Counted from the first letter of the stretch, positions 52,701 through 60,991 are shown. The stretch is DNA of 64,000 nt from an uncultured Oscillospiraceae bacterium (GCA_934597585.1 CAKTSA010000006.1:1-64000); one strand, 5' to 3'. The notes: generated by a model not told the origin, from the sequence alone. Numbers and translations: made by a program.

Positions 52701-53305
52701 GCTGGGCCTACGATATCGGCTACGGCGGTCTGGATCACGTTTTCGCCATGGGCGAGGATGTGAACGTGCTGCTGGTGGACACCGAGGTGTACTCCAACAC
52801 CGGCGGACAGTCCTCCAAGGCCACTCCCGTGGGCGCTGTGGCACAGTTCCAGGCCAGCGGTAAGAAGACCAAGAAGAAGGACCTGGGCATGCTGATGATG
52901 ACCTACGACAACGTCTATGTGGCCCAGTGCTCCATGGGCGCCAACCCCAATCAGCTGATCAAAGCCATCAAGGAGGCCGAGGCCCACAAGGGCCCGTCCC
53001 TGGTGATCTGCTACGCGCCCTGCATCAACCACGGCATCAAGAAGGGCATGAACAATGTCCAGCAGGAGATGAAGGACGCGGTGGCTTCCGGTTACTGGAA
53101 TCTGTATCGCTACGATCCCAGCACCAAGAAGTTCACGCTGGACTCCAAGGAGCCCACCATGCCGCTGTATGACTTCATGAAGGGCGAGGTGCGCTACGCC
53201 TCCTTGGAGCTGAGCTTCCCCGAGAACGCCAAGACCCTGTTTGCCGAGGCGGAAGAGGACGCCAAGACCAAGTACGAGTCCTACAAGCGCCGCAGCGAAA
53301 ACTAA
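49793..53305 (+). CDS. nifJ: Pyruvate:ferredoxin (flavodoxin) oxidoreductase
   Basis: Oxidises pyruvate to acetyl-CoA and CO2 and reduces ferredoxin, the central step of anaerobic fermentation. 1170 residues, the usual length of the fused homodimeric enzyme. Domain I has AAYVAYAFSEVAAIYPITPSSPM; domain II-III follow; a 2[4Fe-4S] ferredoxin domain has CNMCSFVCPHAV and CTSCGSCVSSCPK; the proximal cluster begins GACAGCGETPYIKLL; the TPP motif is GGDGWAYDIGYGGLDH. The start is at 49793 after GAGGAGG. Codon use is strongly biased, like etfA. A strong terminator follows. Confidence 0.97.
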   Translation: MSKLMKICDGNEAAAYVAYAFSEVAAIYPITPSSPMAEHADEWSAKGKKNIFGQTVRLVEMQSEAGACGACHGALEAGALATSFTASQGLMLMIPTMHRISGERLPGVLHVASRTVGTHAFSIFGDHSDVMNCRQTGFALLSSGSVQQAADLAAVAHLSAIKARIPFLHFFDGFRTSHEIQKIDVLDYDEYAKLVDYDALAKFRTNALNPEDPRMRSLVDNPDIYFQLRESNNTDYAQLPDVVEDYMAQISKLTGREYHLFNYYGALDAERVIVAMGSVSGCAQEVVNYLNAKGEKVGFLQVHLFRPFSAKHLLAAMPKTVKKIAVLDRVKEAGSIGEPLYEDICAAYINDANRPLIYAGRYGLSSKDTTPAQIKAVFDNLSKDEPKNHFTIGIEDDVTHLSLPIGAPLLTEPEGTIACKFWGLGSDGTVGANKNSIKIIGETTDMYCQAYFEYDTKKSFGITKSHLRFGKHPISSTYYVSNADFIACHNQTYLTKYDIISELKPHGSFLLNCEWTENELEQHIPGDILKYIAENDIKFYIIDANKESQALGLGNRSNMVLQAAFFKLANVIPVEDAVEHMKAAVKKTYGLKGEKIVNMNIAAVDAGINALVEVKVKPEWKNLSGAAIKPAADDLPYVIKNILVPINAQKGDNLPVSAFKGMEDGTMPLGTSRYEKRGIATHLPVWDATECLQCNMCSFVCPHAVIRPFLLDEAEAANAPEGLVMVDAKGPQLAGMKYAMGVSTLDCTSCGSCVSSCPKSGKALKMVPTHEVSLDQTNWEYLFNLPIKGDKVDKFSLKGSQFKQPLVEFNGACAGCGETPYIKLLTQLFGDKMYLANATGCTQAWGAAMPCVPYCKNQEGKGVAWSNSLFENNAEFSYGMCLAVKQLRDCVTGYVKELDALTKDEAVKAAIAKYLETYDDLDASTPATAALVAVLEKGKFSAEEQKIVDEILKRKKDLSKKTMWMYGGDGWAYDIGYGGLDHVFAMGEDVNVLLVDTEVYSNTGGQSSKATPVGAVAQFQASGKKTKKKDLGMLMMTYDNVYVAQCSMGANPNQLIKAIKEAEAHKGPSLVICYAPCINHGIKKGMNNVQQEMKDAVASGYWNLYRYDPSTKKFTLDSKEPTMPLYDFMKGEVRYASLELSFPENAKTLFAEAEEDAKTKYESYKRRSEN

Positions 53306-53310
53306 AGCAT

Positions 53311-53346
53311 AAAAAATCTCCGGTCGAAAGACCGGAGATTTTTTTA
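53311..53346 (+). terminator. Intrinsic terminator of PFOR
   Basis: Stem AAAAAATCTCCGGTC / GACCGGAGATTTTTT with loop GAAA. Confidence 0.92.
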
Positions 53347-53408
53347 TGCAGTGAAAAGATAAAAGGGAAAAGTGAAGAGTTGAGGTATGCCGCCGCAGGC
53401 GGCATGAT
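53345..53408. repeat. Dispersed repeat with GTGAAGAG units, copy 2
   Basis: ATGCAGTGAAAAGATAAAAG ... GTGAAGAGTTGAGGTATGCC and the palindrome ATGCCGCC-N3-GGCGGCAT, related to 21208-21270. Confidence 0.7.
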
Positions 53409-53416
53409 CGAATATG

Positions 53417-53743
53417 TTACGCTGCCTTTTTCTTCACCAGCAGACTGACCAGCAGTCCCAGGGCAAGGCCGATGACGATCGACAGTAGTACCATTTCCGC
53501 CGCCATGCCGAAGAAGGCGACGCCCAGAGCGCTGCGTTCCAGGGCGATGATGGCGATGTCCGCCAGAAGCTCGCACAGGGCCAGCAGCCCGCCCACCACA
53601 GCGATGGGCAGCCAGGGGCGCTTCTGGCTCCGGAAGATGACGGCCTGCAGCAGAAATGCCATCACCAACGCGGCGGGGATCAGAAGTGCCATGCCGAACT
53701 CCCAGAAGGAGAGCAGGGCGCGGATGGAGTGAAACAGCAGCAT
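53417..53743 (-). CDS. Small membrane protein, unknown
   Basis: A 108-residue hydrophobic protein with three membrane segments (about 8-32, 40-63 and 75-102) and a short lysine-rich tail (LVKKKAA). The ATG at 53743 follows AAAGGA at a spacing of eight; the longer in-frame extension has no ribosome site and overlaps the next gene. It follows the VTT-domain gene by 19 bases and is probably in the same transcript. I do not recognise the family. Confidence 0.65.
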   Translation of the reverse strand: MLLFHSIRALLSFWEFGMALLIPAALVMAFLLQAVIFRSQKRPWLPIAVVGGLLALCELLADIAIIALERSALGVAFFGMAAEMVLLSIVIGLALGLLVSLLVKKKAA

Positions 53744-53762
53744 AGGATGGTCCTTTCCGGCA

Positions 53763-54467
53763 TTATGCCTCGTTATCGGGTTTGGGTTTATCTGTGGTAT
53801 GATCCTTGGAGGACGGCTCCGGGGGCGCGACCAGCTTTTGGTGGCAGTAGAACAGCGCATAGGCGATGAGCACCACGTTGATGACCAGAAACACCCAGAA
53901 CACCGGTGAGCGGAAGTCCAGCCGGTTGCCCAGGATGGTGAAGCAGACGGTGCCGGGATAGATGGCCAGCCACGAGCTGATCAGGTAGGTCCAGAAGTTG
54001 GTGCGCGTCATGCCGAACAGCACACCCAGGATCTCCATGCTGAGCCCCAGCATGTGGATGGCGAAGCAGGAGGCAAAGCCCAGCTCCTGGGAGGCGGTGA
54101 AAAACCGCTTGATCTTGGGATGCCGCTCCAGCATGGCATTGAGGTCCGCGGGATCGGTTTTGCGGCCAACAGCATAGGACACAGACAGGCTGACGGCCAA
54201 CCCAACGGCGTTGACGATCAGCGCCTCCGGCAGCGGAAAGACCAGCGACACCGCCACCACCAGCACGTTGTAGATGATGACCACCGAGATGCCCTTCAGG
54301 GCGAACAGCGCCAGAGCCATCAGCACCGCCAGGGCGGGCTTGTCGGCCACCAGCGTCATCAGCCGGTTCAGGTCCAGCACGCCGCACAGTATCAGCACGC
54401 CCAGTACCACGGCCAGGATGGCCATTACCAGTACCGGGGCGTAGCCCTTGAGTTTGCGTATTTTCAT
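53763..54467 (-). CDS. VTT-domain (TVP38/TMEM64, DedA-like) membrane protein
   Basis: A 234-residue membrane protein of the SNARE-associated/VTT superfamily, whose members are linked to lipid scrambling. About five hydrophobic segments. Family stretches are LKGISVVIIYNVLVVAVSLV with FPLPEALIVNAVGLAVSLSV, then SYAVGRK and the C-terminal NFWTYLISSWLAIYPGTV. AAGGAG lies 11 bases before ATG 54467. It follows the serine dehydratase alpha gene by 23 bases, so it may be part of that operon. Confidence 0.75.
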   Translation of the reverse strand: MKIRKLKGYAPVLVMAILAVVLGVLILCGVLDLNRLMTLVADKPALAVLMALALFALKGISVVIIYNVLVVAVSLVFPLPEALIVNAVGLAVSLSVSYAVGRKTDPADLNAMLERHPKIKRFFTASQELGFASCFAIHMLGLSMEILGVLFGMTRTNFWTYLISSWLAIYPGTVCFTILGNRLDFRSPVFWVFLVINVVLIAYALFYCHQKLVAPPEPSSKDHTTDKPKPDNEA

Positions 54468-54490
54468 GGATGGGGGAACTCCTTGCCGCC

Positions 54491-55366
54491 TTATTGGGGC
54501 TTGTGCATCCGTTTTTTGATGGTGCGGCCGGTGGGGGTGGCGGCGAGGCCGCCCAGGGCGGTCTCGCGGAATTCCACCGGCATGCGGCGGCCCACCTCGC
54601 CCATGGCGTCGATGACCTCGTCCACGGGGATGCGGCTCTCGATGCCGGCCAGGGCCATGTCGGCCACGCTGACGGCGTTTACAGCGCCAATGACGTTGCG
54701 CTTGACGCAGGGGATCTCCACCAGACCGGCCACCGGGTCGCACACCAGGCCCAGCAGGTTTTTCAGAGCCATGGCCACCGCGTGGCCGATCTGCGCGCCG
54801 GTGCCGCCCCGCAGGGCCACCAGTGCGCCCGCCGCCATGGCGGAGGCGGTGCCGATCTCGGCCTGGCAGCCGCCGGAGGCGCCGGCGATGCAGGCGCGAT
54901 AGGCGATGACCGCGCCGATGCCGCTGGCTACGTAGAGAGCCTCCAGAATCTGGTGTTGGCTCAGCTCCTCATATTTGCACAGGGGCAGCAGCACCGCGGG
55001 CAGGACGCCGCAGGCGCCTGCGGTGGGGGCTGCCACGATGCGGCGCATGCAGGCGTTGGACTCCGCCATGCTGAGAGCCTCGGTAATGACCTCGCTGACG
55101 TAGCCGCCGGACATGGCCTCGCCCCGGATGCAGTACTGGCGCATTTTCATGCCGTCGCCGCCCACCAGGCCGCTGACGGAGCGCTTCTGGCCGGTATAGC
55201 TGTCCGCCGCGTCCACCATGGCCTGCCAGGTGGTCAGCATCTTCGCCATGGACTGGTTGCGGGTCACCTGGCGGGTCTCCATATCGTCCTCTAATACGAC
55301 CTCCCAGAAGGGCTTGCCCTTCTCCTGCATCAGGTCAAAGATTTCCTTCATCGAATCCAGAGCCAT
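54491..55366 (-). CDS. sdaAA: L-serine dehydratase, iron-sulfur-dependent, alpha subunit
   Basis: Catalytic alpha subunit that deaminates L-serine to pyruvate and ammonia, using an oxygen-sensitive [4Fe-4S] cluster. 291 residues. Features are RNQSMAKMLTTWQAMV, MAESNACMRRIVAAPTAGAC, GGCQAEIGTASAMAAGA and CDPVAGLVEIPCVKRN, with the cluster cysteines in the last three. The ATG at 55366 is chosen for AGGAGG six bases upstream; two neighbouring ATG codons are alternatives. It overlaps the beta subunit gene by about 32 bases. Confidence 0.93.
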   Translation of the reverse strand: MALDSMKEIFDLMQEKGKPFWEVVLEDDMETRQVTRNQSMAKMLTTWQAMVDAADSYTGQKRSVSGLVGGDGMKMRQYCIRGEAMSGGYVSEVITEALSMAESNACMRRIVAAPTAGACGVLPAVLLPLCKYEELSQHQILEALYVASGIGAVIAYRACIAGASGGCQAEIGTASAMAAGALVALRGGTGAQIGHAVAMALKNLLGLVCDPVAGLVEIPCVKRNVIGAVNAVSVADMALAGIESRIPVDEVIDAMGEVGRRMPVEFRETALGGLAATPTGRTIKKRMHKPQ

Positions 55367-56033
55367 CTTCATCCTCCTCCCGGTCATAGTAGATAATGGA
55401 CAGAATACCCGGCAGCTGGCCGATAAAGTTCACCTGCTCCGGCTTGATATGTTGGTCGATCTCGATGATCATCAGGGATTCGCCGCCCCGTTTGTGCCGC
55501 CACATGCTCATGTTGGCGATGTTGATGCGGAACTGGCTGAGAATGGTGGTCACCGCCGCCTCGGAGGAATAGTAGTCCAGGTTGCGGATCACCAGGGTGT
55601 TGTATTCGCCGGTGAAGCTGACCTTGATGCCGTCCAGCTTGTCCACCATGATGCGGCCGCCGCCCAGACTGGAGGCCTGCATCTCCAGGTGCTTGCCGCC
55701 CTCGCCCCAGGCCTCGATAACGGCGGTGTTGGGGTGGGCGTCACGGAGCTCCACCGTGTCGATGGTGAAGGTGAGGCCCTGCTTCTTCGCCTCGTCGAAG
55801 GCGGTAGGGATGCGAAGGTCGTCCGGCTTCATGCCCAGCAGTCCCGCCACCAGGGCACGGTCGGTGCCGTGGCCCAGGCCGGTATCGGCAAAGGAGCCAT
55901 GCAGGTGGATGGCGGCCTTGACCGGCTTGCTGCCCAGCAGGGTGCGGGCCATGCTGCCGATCCGGGCCGCGCCGGCGGTATGAGAGCTGGAGGGGCCGAC
56001 CATCACCGGCCCGAGAATATCGAAAATATCCAT
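55335..56033 (-). CDS. sdaAB: L-serine dehydratase, iron-sulfur-dependent, beta subunit
   Basis: A 232-residue beta subunit. The N-terminal half has VMVGPSSSHTAGAARIGSMA and the substrate-domain HLHGSFADTGLGHGTDRAL; the C-terminal ACT domain (about 150-225) runs from NTLVIRNLD through NIANMSMWRHKRGGESLMII and may bind serine. The ATG at 56033 has AGGAGG eight bases upstream. It is the first gene of an operon with sdaAA. Confidence 0.93.
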   Translation of the reverse strand: MDIFDILGPVMVGPSSSHTAGAARIGSMARTLLGSKPVKAAIHLHGSFADTGLGHGTDRALVAGLLGMKPDDLRIPTAFDEAKKQGLTFTIDTVELRDAHPNTAVIEAWGEGGKHLEMQASSLGGGRIMVDKLDGIKVSFTGEYNTLVIRNLDYYSSEAAVTTILSQFRINIANMSMWRHKRGGESLMIIEIDQHIKPEQVNFIGQLPGILSIIYYDREEDEDGSGFDEGNL

Positions 56034-56132
56034 AGTGCGCGCCTCCTGTGGTTTTCTCTCTCCCGATTGTACCATAGTTATACGCAAAAGGGAAGTAAAG
56101 AAATCACGGGCGGGGTCACAGCTTTGCTGCTA

Positions 56133-56909
56133 TCAGGTCAGCAGGTTGAACAGCATCACCACCGCGCCCAGCACCACCAGCACCACGCCGGTGGCGCGGT
56201 TCAGGGTCTTTGGTGTGGCCTTGTTGGCGAAGACGGCGGCGATCCGGGCCCAGACCAGGGTGAACACCACGCACAGGGCGAACACCGTCCAGTCCGGTGC
56301 ACCGCCGATGGCGAAGTGGGAGATGGCGCCGGTCAGGGCGGTGAAGGTCATGATGAAGACACTGGTGCCCACGGCGGTCTTCAGCTCATAGCCCAGCACG
56401 GAGGTCAGGATCAGCAGCATCATCATGCCGCCGCCGGCGCCTACGAAGCCGCAGATGAAGCCGATGAGGATGCCGCAGACCACGGACTGGACGGCCCGCT
56501 TTCTGGCGGACACCGCCAGCATGGTCTCCTTGGTGGTCATGACGGGCCGGACGATGAACTTGACGCCCAGCAGGAAGGTCATGAACACGGAAAAGCCGCC
56601 CATGGTGGCGGGGGGCACCAGGCTGGCGACATAGCTGCCCACCACGGTGAAGGCCAGCACGCTGGCCATCATGATCAGGCCGTTGCGCACGTCAAGATTC
56701 TTGTTTCTGCCGTAGGTATAGGCGGAGACGGCGCTGGCCAGCACGTCGGAGGACAGGGCGATGCCCACCGCCATATAGGGATCCATGTCCAGGAACGTGA
56801 TGAGCATGGGACTGATGACGGCGGCGGCGCTCATGCCGGCAAAGCCGGTGCCCAGCCCCGCGCCCATACCGGCGAAAAAGGTCACAAGGACAGTGAATAA
56901 GATTTGCAT
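56133..56909 (-). CDS. TauE/SafE-family anion exporter
   Basis: A 258-residue membrane protein with about eight helices in two repeats, family of sulfite/organosulfonate exporters. Repeat signatures are GAGLGTGFAGMSAAAVISPM and GFICGFVGAGGGMMMLLIL (glycine-rich first helices), and GTSVFIMTFTALTGAISHF. AAAAGGAG precedes the ATG. It begins five bases after the MarR regulator and is presumably under its control; the substrate is not known. Confidence 0.87.
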   Translation of the reverse strand: MQILFTVLVTFFAGMGAGLGTGFAGMSAAAVISPMLITFLDMDPYMAVGIALSSDVLASAVSAYTYGRNKNLDVRNGLIMMASVLAFTVVGSYVASLVPPATMGGFSVFMTFLLGVKFIVRPVMTTKETMLAVSARKRAVQSVVCGILIGFICGFVGAGGGMMMLLILTSVLGYELKTAVGTSVFIMTFTALTGAISHFAIGGAPDWTVFALCVVFTLVWARIAAVFANKATPKTLNRATGVVLVVLGAVVMLFNLLT

Positions 56910-56914
56910 AGGGG

Positions 56915-57346
56915 TTATTCTCCTTTTAATAGTTCATCCAGATTGTCGTTCATCATGGTCAGCGTTTTCAGAAAAGCCGACTTGGTCGCAGGGTCGATGC
57001 CGCGGAACAGTCGCTCCAGAAACGCCTCCTGCAGCTGCCGCCCCTGGCGGATGGTGGGCTGGGCCTTCTCCGTGCAGCAGAGCCGGGTCTTGCGCCGGTC
57101 GCCCGCCACCGCCTGGCGGGTCAGATAACCGTCCCGCACCAGCTTGTCCACGTTCACCGACACCAGATTGGCCTTGATCTTCCGGATCTCCACAATGTCC
57201 GCCGCCGTGCTGTACGCCGGGTTGTTGGCCAGAAACAGCAGAATATCAAAGGCGGTCTGGGGCAGGTTCAGCTCCCGGCACAGGGGTTTGCACGCCCCGC
57301 CATAGGCCAGCGCCACCTTCCGGGAGAACTCCATGCTGAGGTTCAT
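56915..57346 (-). CDS. MarR-family transcriptional regulator
   Basis: A 143-residue winged-helix regulator. The DNA-binding part (about 28-100) includes LPQTAFDILLFLANNPAYS, the recognition helix region IRKIKANLVSVNVDKLVRDG and the wing RQAVAGDRRKTRLCCTEKA. A perfect palindrome lies just downstream of its own promoter, consistent with autorepression. GGAGGAAC precedes the ATG. It is the first gene of a two-gene operon with the exporter. Confidence 0.9.
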   Translation of the reverse strand: MNLSMEFSRKVALAYGGACKPLCRELNLPQTAFDILLFLANNPAYSTAADIVEIRKIKANLVSVNVDKLVRDGYLTRQAVAGDRRKTRLCCTEKAQPTIRQGRQLQEAFLERLFRGIDPATKSAFLKTLTMMNDNLDELLKGE

Positions 57347-57372
57347 ACTTATGTTCCTCCAAAATAATAATG

Positions 57373-57416
57373 TTCAAATTTGAAGTAATTGTAGCAGAAG
57401 AATCCTGCCCTGTCAA
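57373..57416 (-). promoter_or_regulatory. MarR promoter and palindromic operator
   Basis: Minus strand TTGACA (57416-57411), 17-bp spacer, TACAAT (57393-57388). The perfect palindrome TTCAAATTTGAA (57373-57384) covers the transcription start and is the probable MarR operator. Confidence 0.8.
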
Positions 57417-57439
57417 GAGGAACGCCAGGTGAAAAACAG

Positions 57440-57468
57440 TTGACATCTACCGTGGGATATAGTATACT
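57440..57468 (+). promoter_or_regulatory. Promoter of the valS T-box transcript
   Basis: TTGACA (57440-57445), 17-bp spacer, TATACT (57463-57468), divergent from the MarR promoter with 23 bases between the -35 boxes. Confidence 0.85.
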
Positions 57469-57474
57469 GTCTGC

Positions 57475-57740
57475 AATATTGAACAGCGATGATGGGAAGC
57501 AGTAGGCGGTCAGCTGAGGCGAAGAGAGGGCGCGGTCGGTGTAAGCGCTCGTGAGGCCCCGCCAAAGTCGTCCCTGAGCTTTCGGCTGAACGCGAAGTAG
57601 GCCGCAACGGCTGCCCTCCGTTAGCGGGGCGCGGTGTGACAGCACCGCATGAGTGCGGGAAATATCCCGAATACAGGTGGTACCACGGACAATCGTTCGC
57701 CCTGTTTTGCTATGGCAAAACGGAGCGATTTTTTGTTGCC
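57475..57740 (+). promoter_or_regulatory. valS leader: T-box leader, valine-type
   Basis: Stem I with GATGATGGGAAGCAGTAGG, distal part AGAGAGGGCGCGGTCGGTGT, and probable specifier GTC (57567-57569) before GTCCCTGAGC. The antiterminator AGGTGGTACCACGG is at 57675-57688. The terminator (ATCGTTCGCC ... GGAGCGAT plus six T) ends near 57738. GTC encodes valine, matching valS. Confidence 0.93.
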
Positions 57741-57774
57741 CTTTTTGCCGAAATACCGGAAAGGAGAATCCCCT

Positions 57775-60408
57775 ATGCATAAGGAATTACCGAAAGTGTA
57801 CGATCCCCGGGAGGTGGAGTCCAGCATCTACAAGATGTGGATGGACAACGACTGCTTCCACGCCGATCCCAACCCCGACAAGAAGCCCTTCTCCATCGTC
57901 ATGCCGCCCCCCAACGTGACGGGGCAGCTGCACATGGGCCACGCCATGGACTGCACGCTGCAGGACATCCTGATCCGCTATAAGCGGATGCAGGGCTACG
58001 AGGCCCTGTGGCTGCCGGGCAGCGACCACGCCGGCATCGCCACCCAGATCAAGGTGGAGGAGGACCTGCGGAAGAGCGAGGGTCTGACCCGCCACGATCT
58101 GGGCCGGGAGAAGTTCCTGGAGCGGGTCTGGGCCTGGAAGGAGAAGTACGGCAGCCGCATCGTGGAGCAGCAGAAGAAGATGGGCGCCTCCTGCGACTGG
58201 AGCCGCGACCGCTTCACCATGGACGAGGGCTGCTCCCGCGCCGTCCGCGAGACCTTCTGCGAGCTGTATGAAAAGGGCCTGATCTACAAGGGCAGCCGCA
58301 TCATCAACTGGTGCCCCCACTGCCTGACCGCCCTGTCCGACGCTGAGGTGGAGTACACCGAGAAGCCCGGCAACCTGTGGTACGTCCGCTATCCCTTGGC
58401 CGACGGCAGCGGCGATATCATCATCGCCACCACCCGTCCCGAGACCATGATGGGCGATACCGGCGTGGCTGTGAACCCGGAGGACGAGAAGTTCAAGCAC
58501 CTGATCGGCAAGAAGTGCATCCTGCCCATCATGAACCGTGAGATCCCCATCGTGGGCGACGAGTACTGCGAGATCGGCTTCGGCACCGGCGCGGTGAAGA
58601 TGACCCCCGCCCACGACCCCAACGACTTCGAGGTGGGCCTACGCCACAATCTGGAGGTCATCCGCTGCATCGCCGACGACGGCACCATCAACGAGAACGG
58701 CGGCCGCTATCAGGGCATGGATCGCTACGAATGCCGCAAGGCCATCGTGGCCGACCTGGAGGCCGAGGGCTATCTGGTTAAGACCGAGCCTTACAGCCAC
58801 AACGTGGGCACCTGCTACCGCTGCCACAACGACGTGGAGCCGCTGATCAGCGCCCAGTGGTTCGTGAAGATGGCGCCCCTGGCCAAGGAGGCCATCCGCG
58901 TGGTGGAGGACGGCACCGTCAAGTTCGTGCCGGAGCGCTTCACCAAGACCTATATCAACTGGATGGAGAACGTCCATGACTGGTGCATCTCTCGTCAGCT
59001 GTGGTGGGGCCACCAGATCCCCGCGTGGTACTGCGACGAGTGCGGCCACATCAACGTCAGCCGTCAGGATCCCACCAAGTGCGAGAAGTGCGGCTGCACC
59101 CATCTGACCCGGGAGGAGGACGTGCTGGACACCTGGTTCAGTTCCGCTCTGTGGCCCTTCTCCACCCTGGGTTGGCCCGATCTGGACGCCCCCGACCTGA
59201 ACTACTGGTATCCCACCTCCGTGCTGGTCACGGGCTATGACATCATCTTCTTCTGGGTGGCCCGTATGATCTTCTCCGGTATGGAGCAGATGAAGAAGGA
59301 GCCTTTCAAGACGGTGCTCATCCACGGCCTGGTGCGGGACGACAAGGGCCGCAAGATGTCCAAGTCCCTGGGCAACGGCATCGATCCACTGGAGATGGCG
59401 GAGAAGTACGGCGCCGACGCGCTGCGCTTCAACCTGATCACCGGCAACAGCCCCGGCAATGACATGCGCTTCTTTGTGGAGAAGTGCGAGGCTATGCGGA
59501 ACTTTGCCAATAAAATCTGGAACGCCAGCCGCTTTGTCATGATGAATCTCACCATCGACAAGGTGCAGCTGCCGGAGAAGCTGGAGCTGGAGGACAAGTG
59601 GGTCCTCAGTAAGCTGAACACGCTGATCCGCGAGGTGACGGAGAACATGGACGCCTACGAGCTGGGCGTGGCCTCCGCCAAGATCTACGACTTCATCTGG
59701 GACACCTATTGCGACTGGTATATCGAGCTGACCAAGACCCGCCTGAACGGCGAGGATGCCCAGGCCAAGCTGGCCGCCGAGAACGTGCTGTGCTATGTGC
59801 TGCTGTGCATCCTGGAGCTGCTGCACCCCTTCATGCCCTTCCTGACGGAGGAGATCTGGCAGGCACTGCCCCACGAGGGCGACTTCCTGATCCGCGCCGC
59901 GTGGCCCACCTATCAGGAGAGCCTCCACTTCCCCCAGGCGGAGTCCGACATGGAGAATGTGAAGGACGCCATCACCGCTGTCCGCGCACGCCGCGCCGAG
60001 ATGAACGTGCCGCCCTCCAAGAAGGCACAGCTGATCCTGGTAACCAAGCGGCCTGAGACCTATGAGATGGGCAAGCACTTCATCACCCGTATGGCCTACG
60101 CCAGCGAGGTGACGGTCACCGCTCAGGCTCCCGCTGATCTGAAGGGCATGGTCACTGTGGCCACCCACGACGCCAACATCTATCTGCCGCTGGCGGAGCT
60201 GGTGGACATCGACGCCGAGCTGGAGCGCATCGCTAAGGAGAAGGCCAAGGCAGAGGACAACCTGAAGCGCATCGAGGCCAAGCTGGCCAACGAGTCCTTC
60301 ACCTCCCGTGCCCCGGAGAACGTGGTGAACGCCGAACGGGAAAAGGCGGAAAAGGCCCGCTCCCTCATCGCCAAGCTGGAGGAATCCGCCGCAGCCATGA
60401 AGCTGTAA
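57775..60408 (+). CDS. valS: Valine--tRNA ligase
   Basis: Class I synthetase for valine, 877 residues (usual about 880). The HIGH motif is HMGH in PPNVTGQLHMGHAM, the CP1 editing domain holds TTRPETMMGDTGVAVNP, a zinc-binding CDECGHINVSRQDPTKCEKCG insert is present, and KMSKS is in GRKMSKSLGNGIDP. The C-terminal coiled coil (about 810-877) is typical. The ATG at 57775 has AAAGGAG eight bases upstream. Controlled by the T-box leader. Confidence 0.97.
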   Translation: MHKELPKVYDPREVESSIYKMWMDNDCFHADPNPDKKPFSIVMPPPNVTGQLHMGHAMDCTLQDILIRYKRMQGYEALWLPGSDHAGIATQIKVEEDLRKSEGLTRHDLGREKFLERVWAWKEKYGSRIVEQQKKMGASCDWSRDRFTMDEGCSRAVRETFCELYEKGLIYKGSRIINWCPHCLTALSDAEVEYTEKPGNLWYVRYPLADGSGDIIIATTRPETMMGDTGVAVNPEDEKFKHLIGKKCILPIMNREIPIVGDEYCEIGFGTGAVKMTPAHDPNDFEVGLRHNLEVIRCIADDGTINENGGRYQGMDRYECRKAIVADLEAEGYLVKTEPYSHNVGTCYRCHNDVEPLISAQWFVKMAPLAKEAIRVVEDGTVKFVPERFTKTYINWMENVHDWCISRQLWWGHQIPAWYCDECGHINVSRQDPTKCEKCGCTHLTREEDVLDTWFSSALWPFSTLGWPDLDAPDLNYWYPTSVLVTGYDIIFFWVARMIFSGMEQMKKEPFKTVLIHGLVRDDKGRKMSKSLGNGIDPLEMAEKYGADALRFNLITGNSPGNDMRFFVEKCEAMRNFANKIWNASRFVMMNLTIDKVQLPEKLELEDKWVLSKLNTLIREVTENMDAYELGVASAKIYDFIWDTYCDWYIELTKTRLNGEDAQAKLAAENVLCYVLLCILELLHPFMPFLTEEIWQALPHEGDFLIRAAWPTYQESLHFPQAESDMENVKDAITAVRARRAEMNVPPSKKAQLILVTKRPETYEMGKHFITRMAYASEVTVTAQAPADLKGMVTVATHDANIYLPLAELVDIDAELERIAKEKAKAEDNLKRIEAKLANESFTSRAPENVVNAEREKAEKARSLIAKLEESAAAMKL

Positions 60409-60499
60409 GGCGGAAAACGGCCGCCGCGTGAAACTGGCAAAAAGCTATGATTTATCGGCGGCATCGGCGGATTTCGCGCAAAACTGCAAGTGAATTTTC

Positions 60500-60543
60500 G
60501 TATAATCACCGTAGAGAGTTTTCTCTGCGGTGATTATTTTTTT
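60500..60543 (+). terminator. Intrinsic terminator of valS
   Basis: Long stem TAATCACCG-TAGAGA / TCTCTG-CGGTGATTA followed by seven T. Confidence 0.88.
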
Positions 60544-60556
60544 GGGCATAAGAAAA

Positions 60557-60577
60557 CGGTATGCCGCTGGCATACCG
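60557..60577. repeat. Short palindrome upstream of spoIIAA
   Basis: CGGTATGCC-GCT-GGCATACCG, a perfect 9-bp stem between the valS terminator and spoIIAA. It might be an operator or a leader hairpin. A clear sigma-H promoter was not found. Confidence 0.4.
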
Positions 60578-60623
60578 ATGTGGCCGGAGAAGGGATACAA
60601 ATGAGCGTAAAGGAGCGTCGAAC

Positions 60624-60929
60624 ATGGAGATAACCGCCACTTGCCAGGACAGGGTCCTGGAGCTGTATCTGAAGGGGGAGCTGGATCATCACGGGGCGAA
60701 AGGACTGTTGACGAAGCTGGAGCGGGAGATCGAGGCCTCGCTGCCGTCGGAGCTGGTGCTGGATTTCAGCGGCATCACCTTTATGGACAGCGCCGGGATC
60801 GCCGTGGCGCTGCGGGGCTGGCAGCGCATGCGGGAGCTGGGCGGCCGCGTGACACTGCGGCGCGTGGCGCCCCAGCCGAAAAAGGTGCTGGAGGCCGCCG
60901 GTCTGGGACGAATGATGACCATCCAATAG
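60624..60929 (+). CDS. spoIIAA: Anti-sigma F factor antagonist SpoIIAA
   Basis: A 101-residue STAS-domain protein. Dephosphorylated SpoIIAA binds SpoIIAB and frees sigma-F in the forespore. The phosphorylated serine is Ser56 in LDFSGITFMDSAGIAVALRG. AAAGGAG lies eight bases before the ATG; the longer in-frame extension is not needed. First gene of the spoIIA operon. Confidence 0.95.
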   Translation: MEITATCQDRVLELYLKGELDHHGAKGLLTKLEREIEASLPSELVLDFSGITFMDSAGIAVALRGWQRMRELGGRVTLRRVAPQPKKVLEAAGLGRMMTIQ

Positions 60930-60991
60930 AAACTGCCGGGGACGCCGCAGAGCGGCGGGGCAGAAACATACGATATGAGAGGAGCGTACAT

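Noticed and set aside
49574-53032. An 1152-residue open frame antisense to PFOR
   Set aside because: Same reason: repetitive Gly/His/Leu/Val composition, no recognisable domain, and no ribosome site in context; PFOR motifs are complete on the plus strand.
60466-60497. Sigma-H promoter for spoIIAA (GCGGATTT ... GAATTT)
   Set aside because: The two elements are too far apart (about 15 bases instead of 11-12), and a strong valS terminator lies between them and spoIIAA.
60570-60602. Sigma-F/G-like promoter (GCATA ... GGATACAAAT) before spoIIAA
   Set aside because: The -10-like match is fair, but the spacing (18 bases) exceeds the usual 14-16 and the -35-like part lies inside a palindrome. Not firm enough to list.
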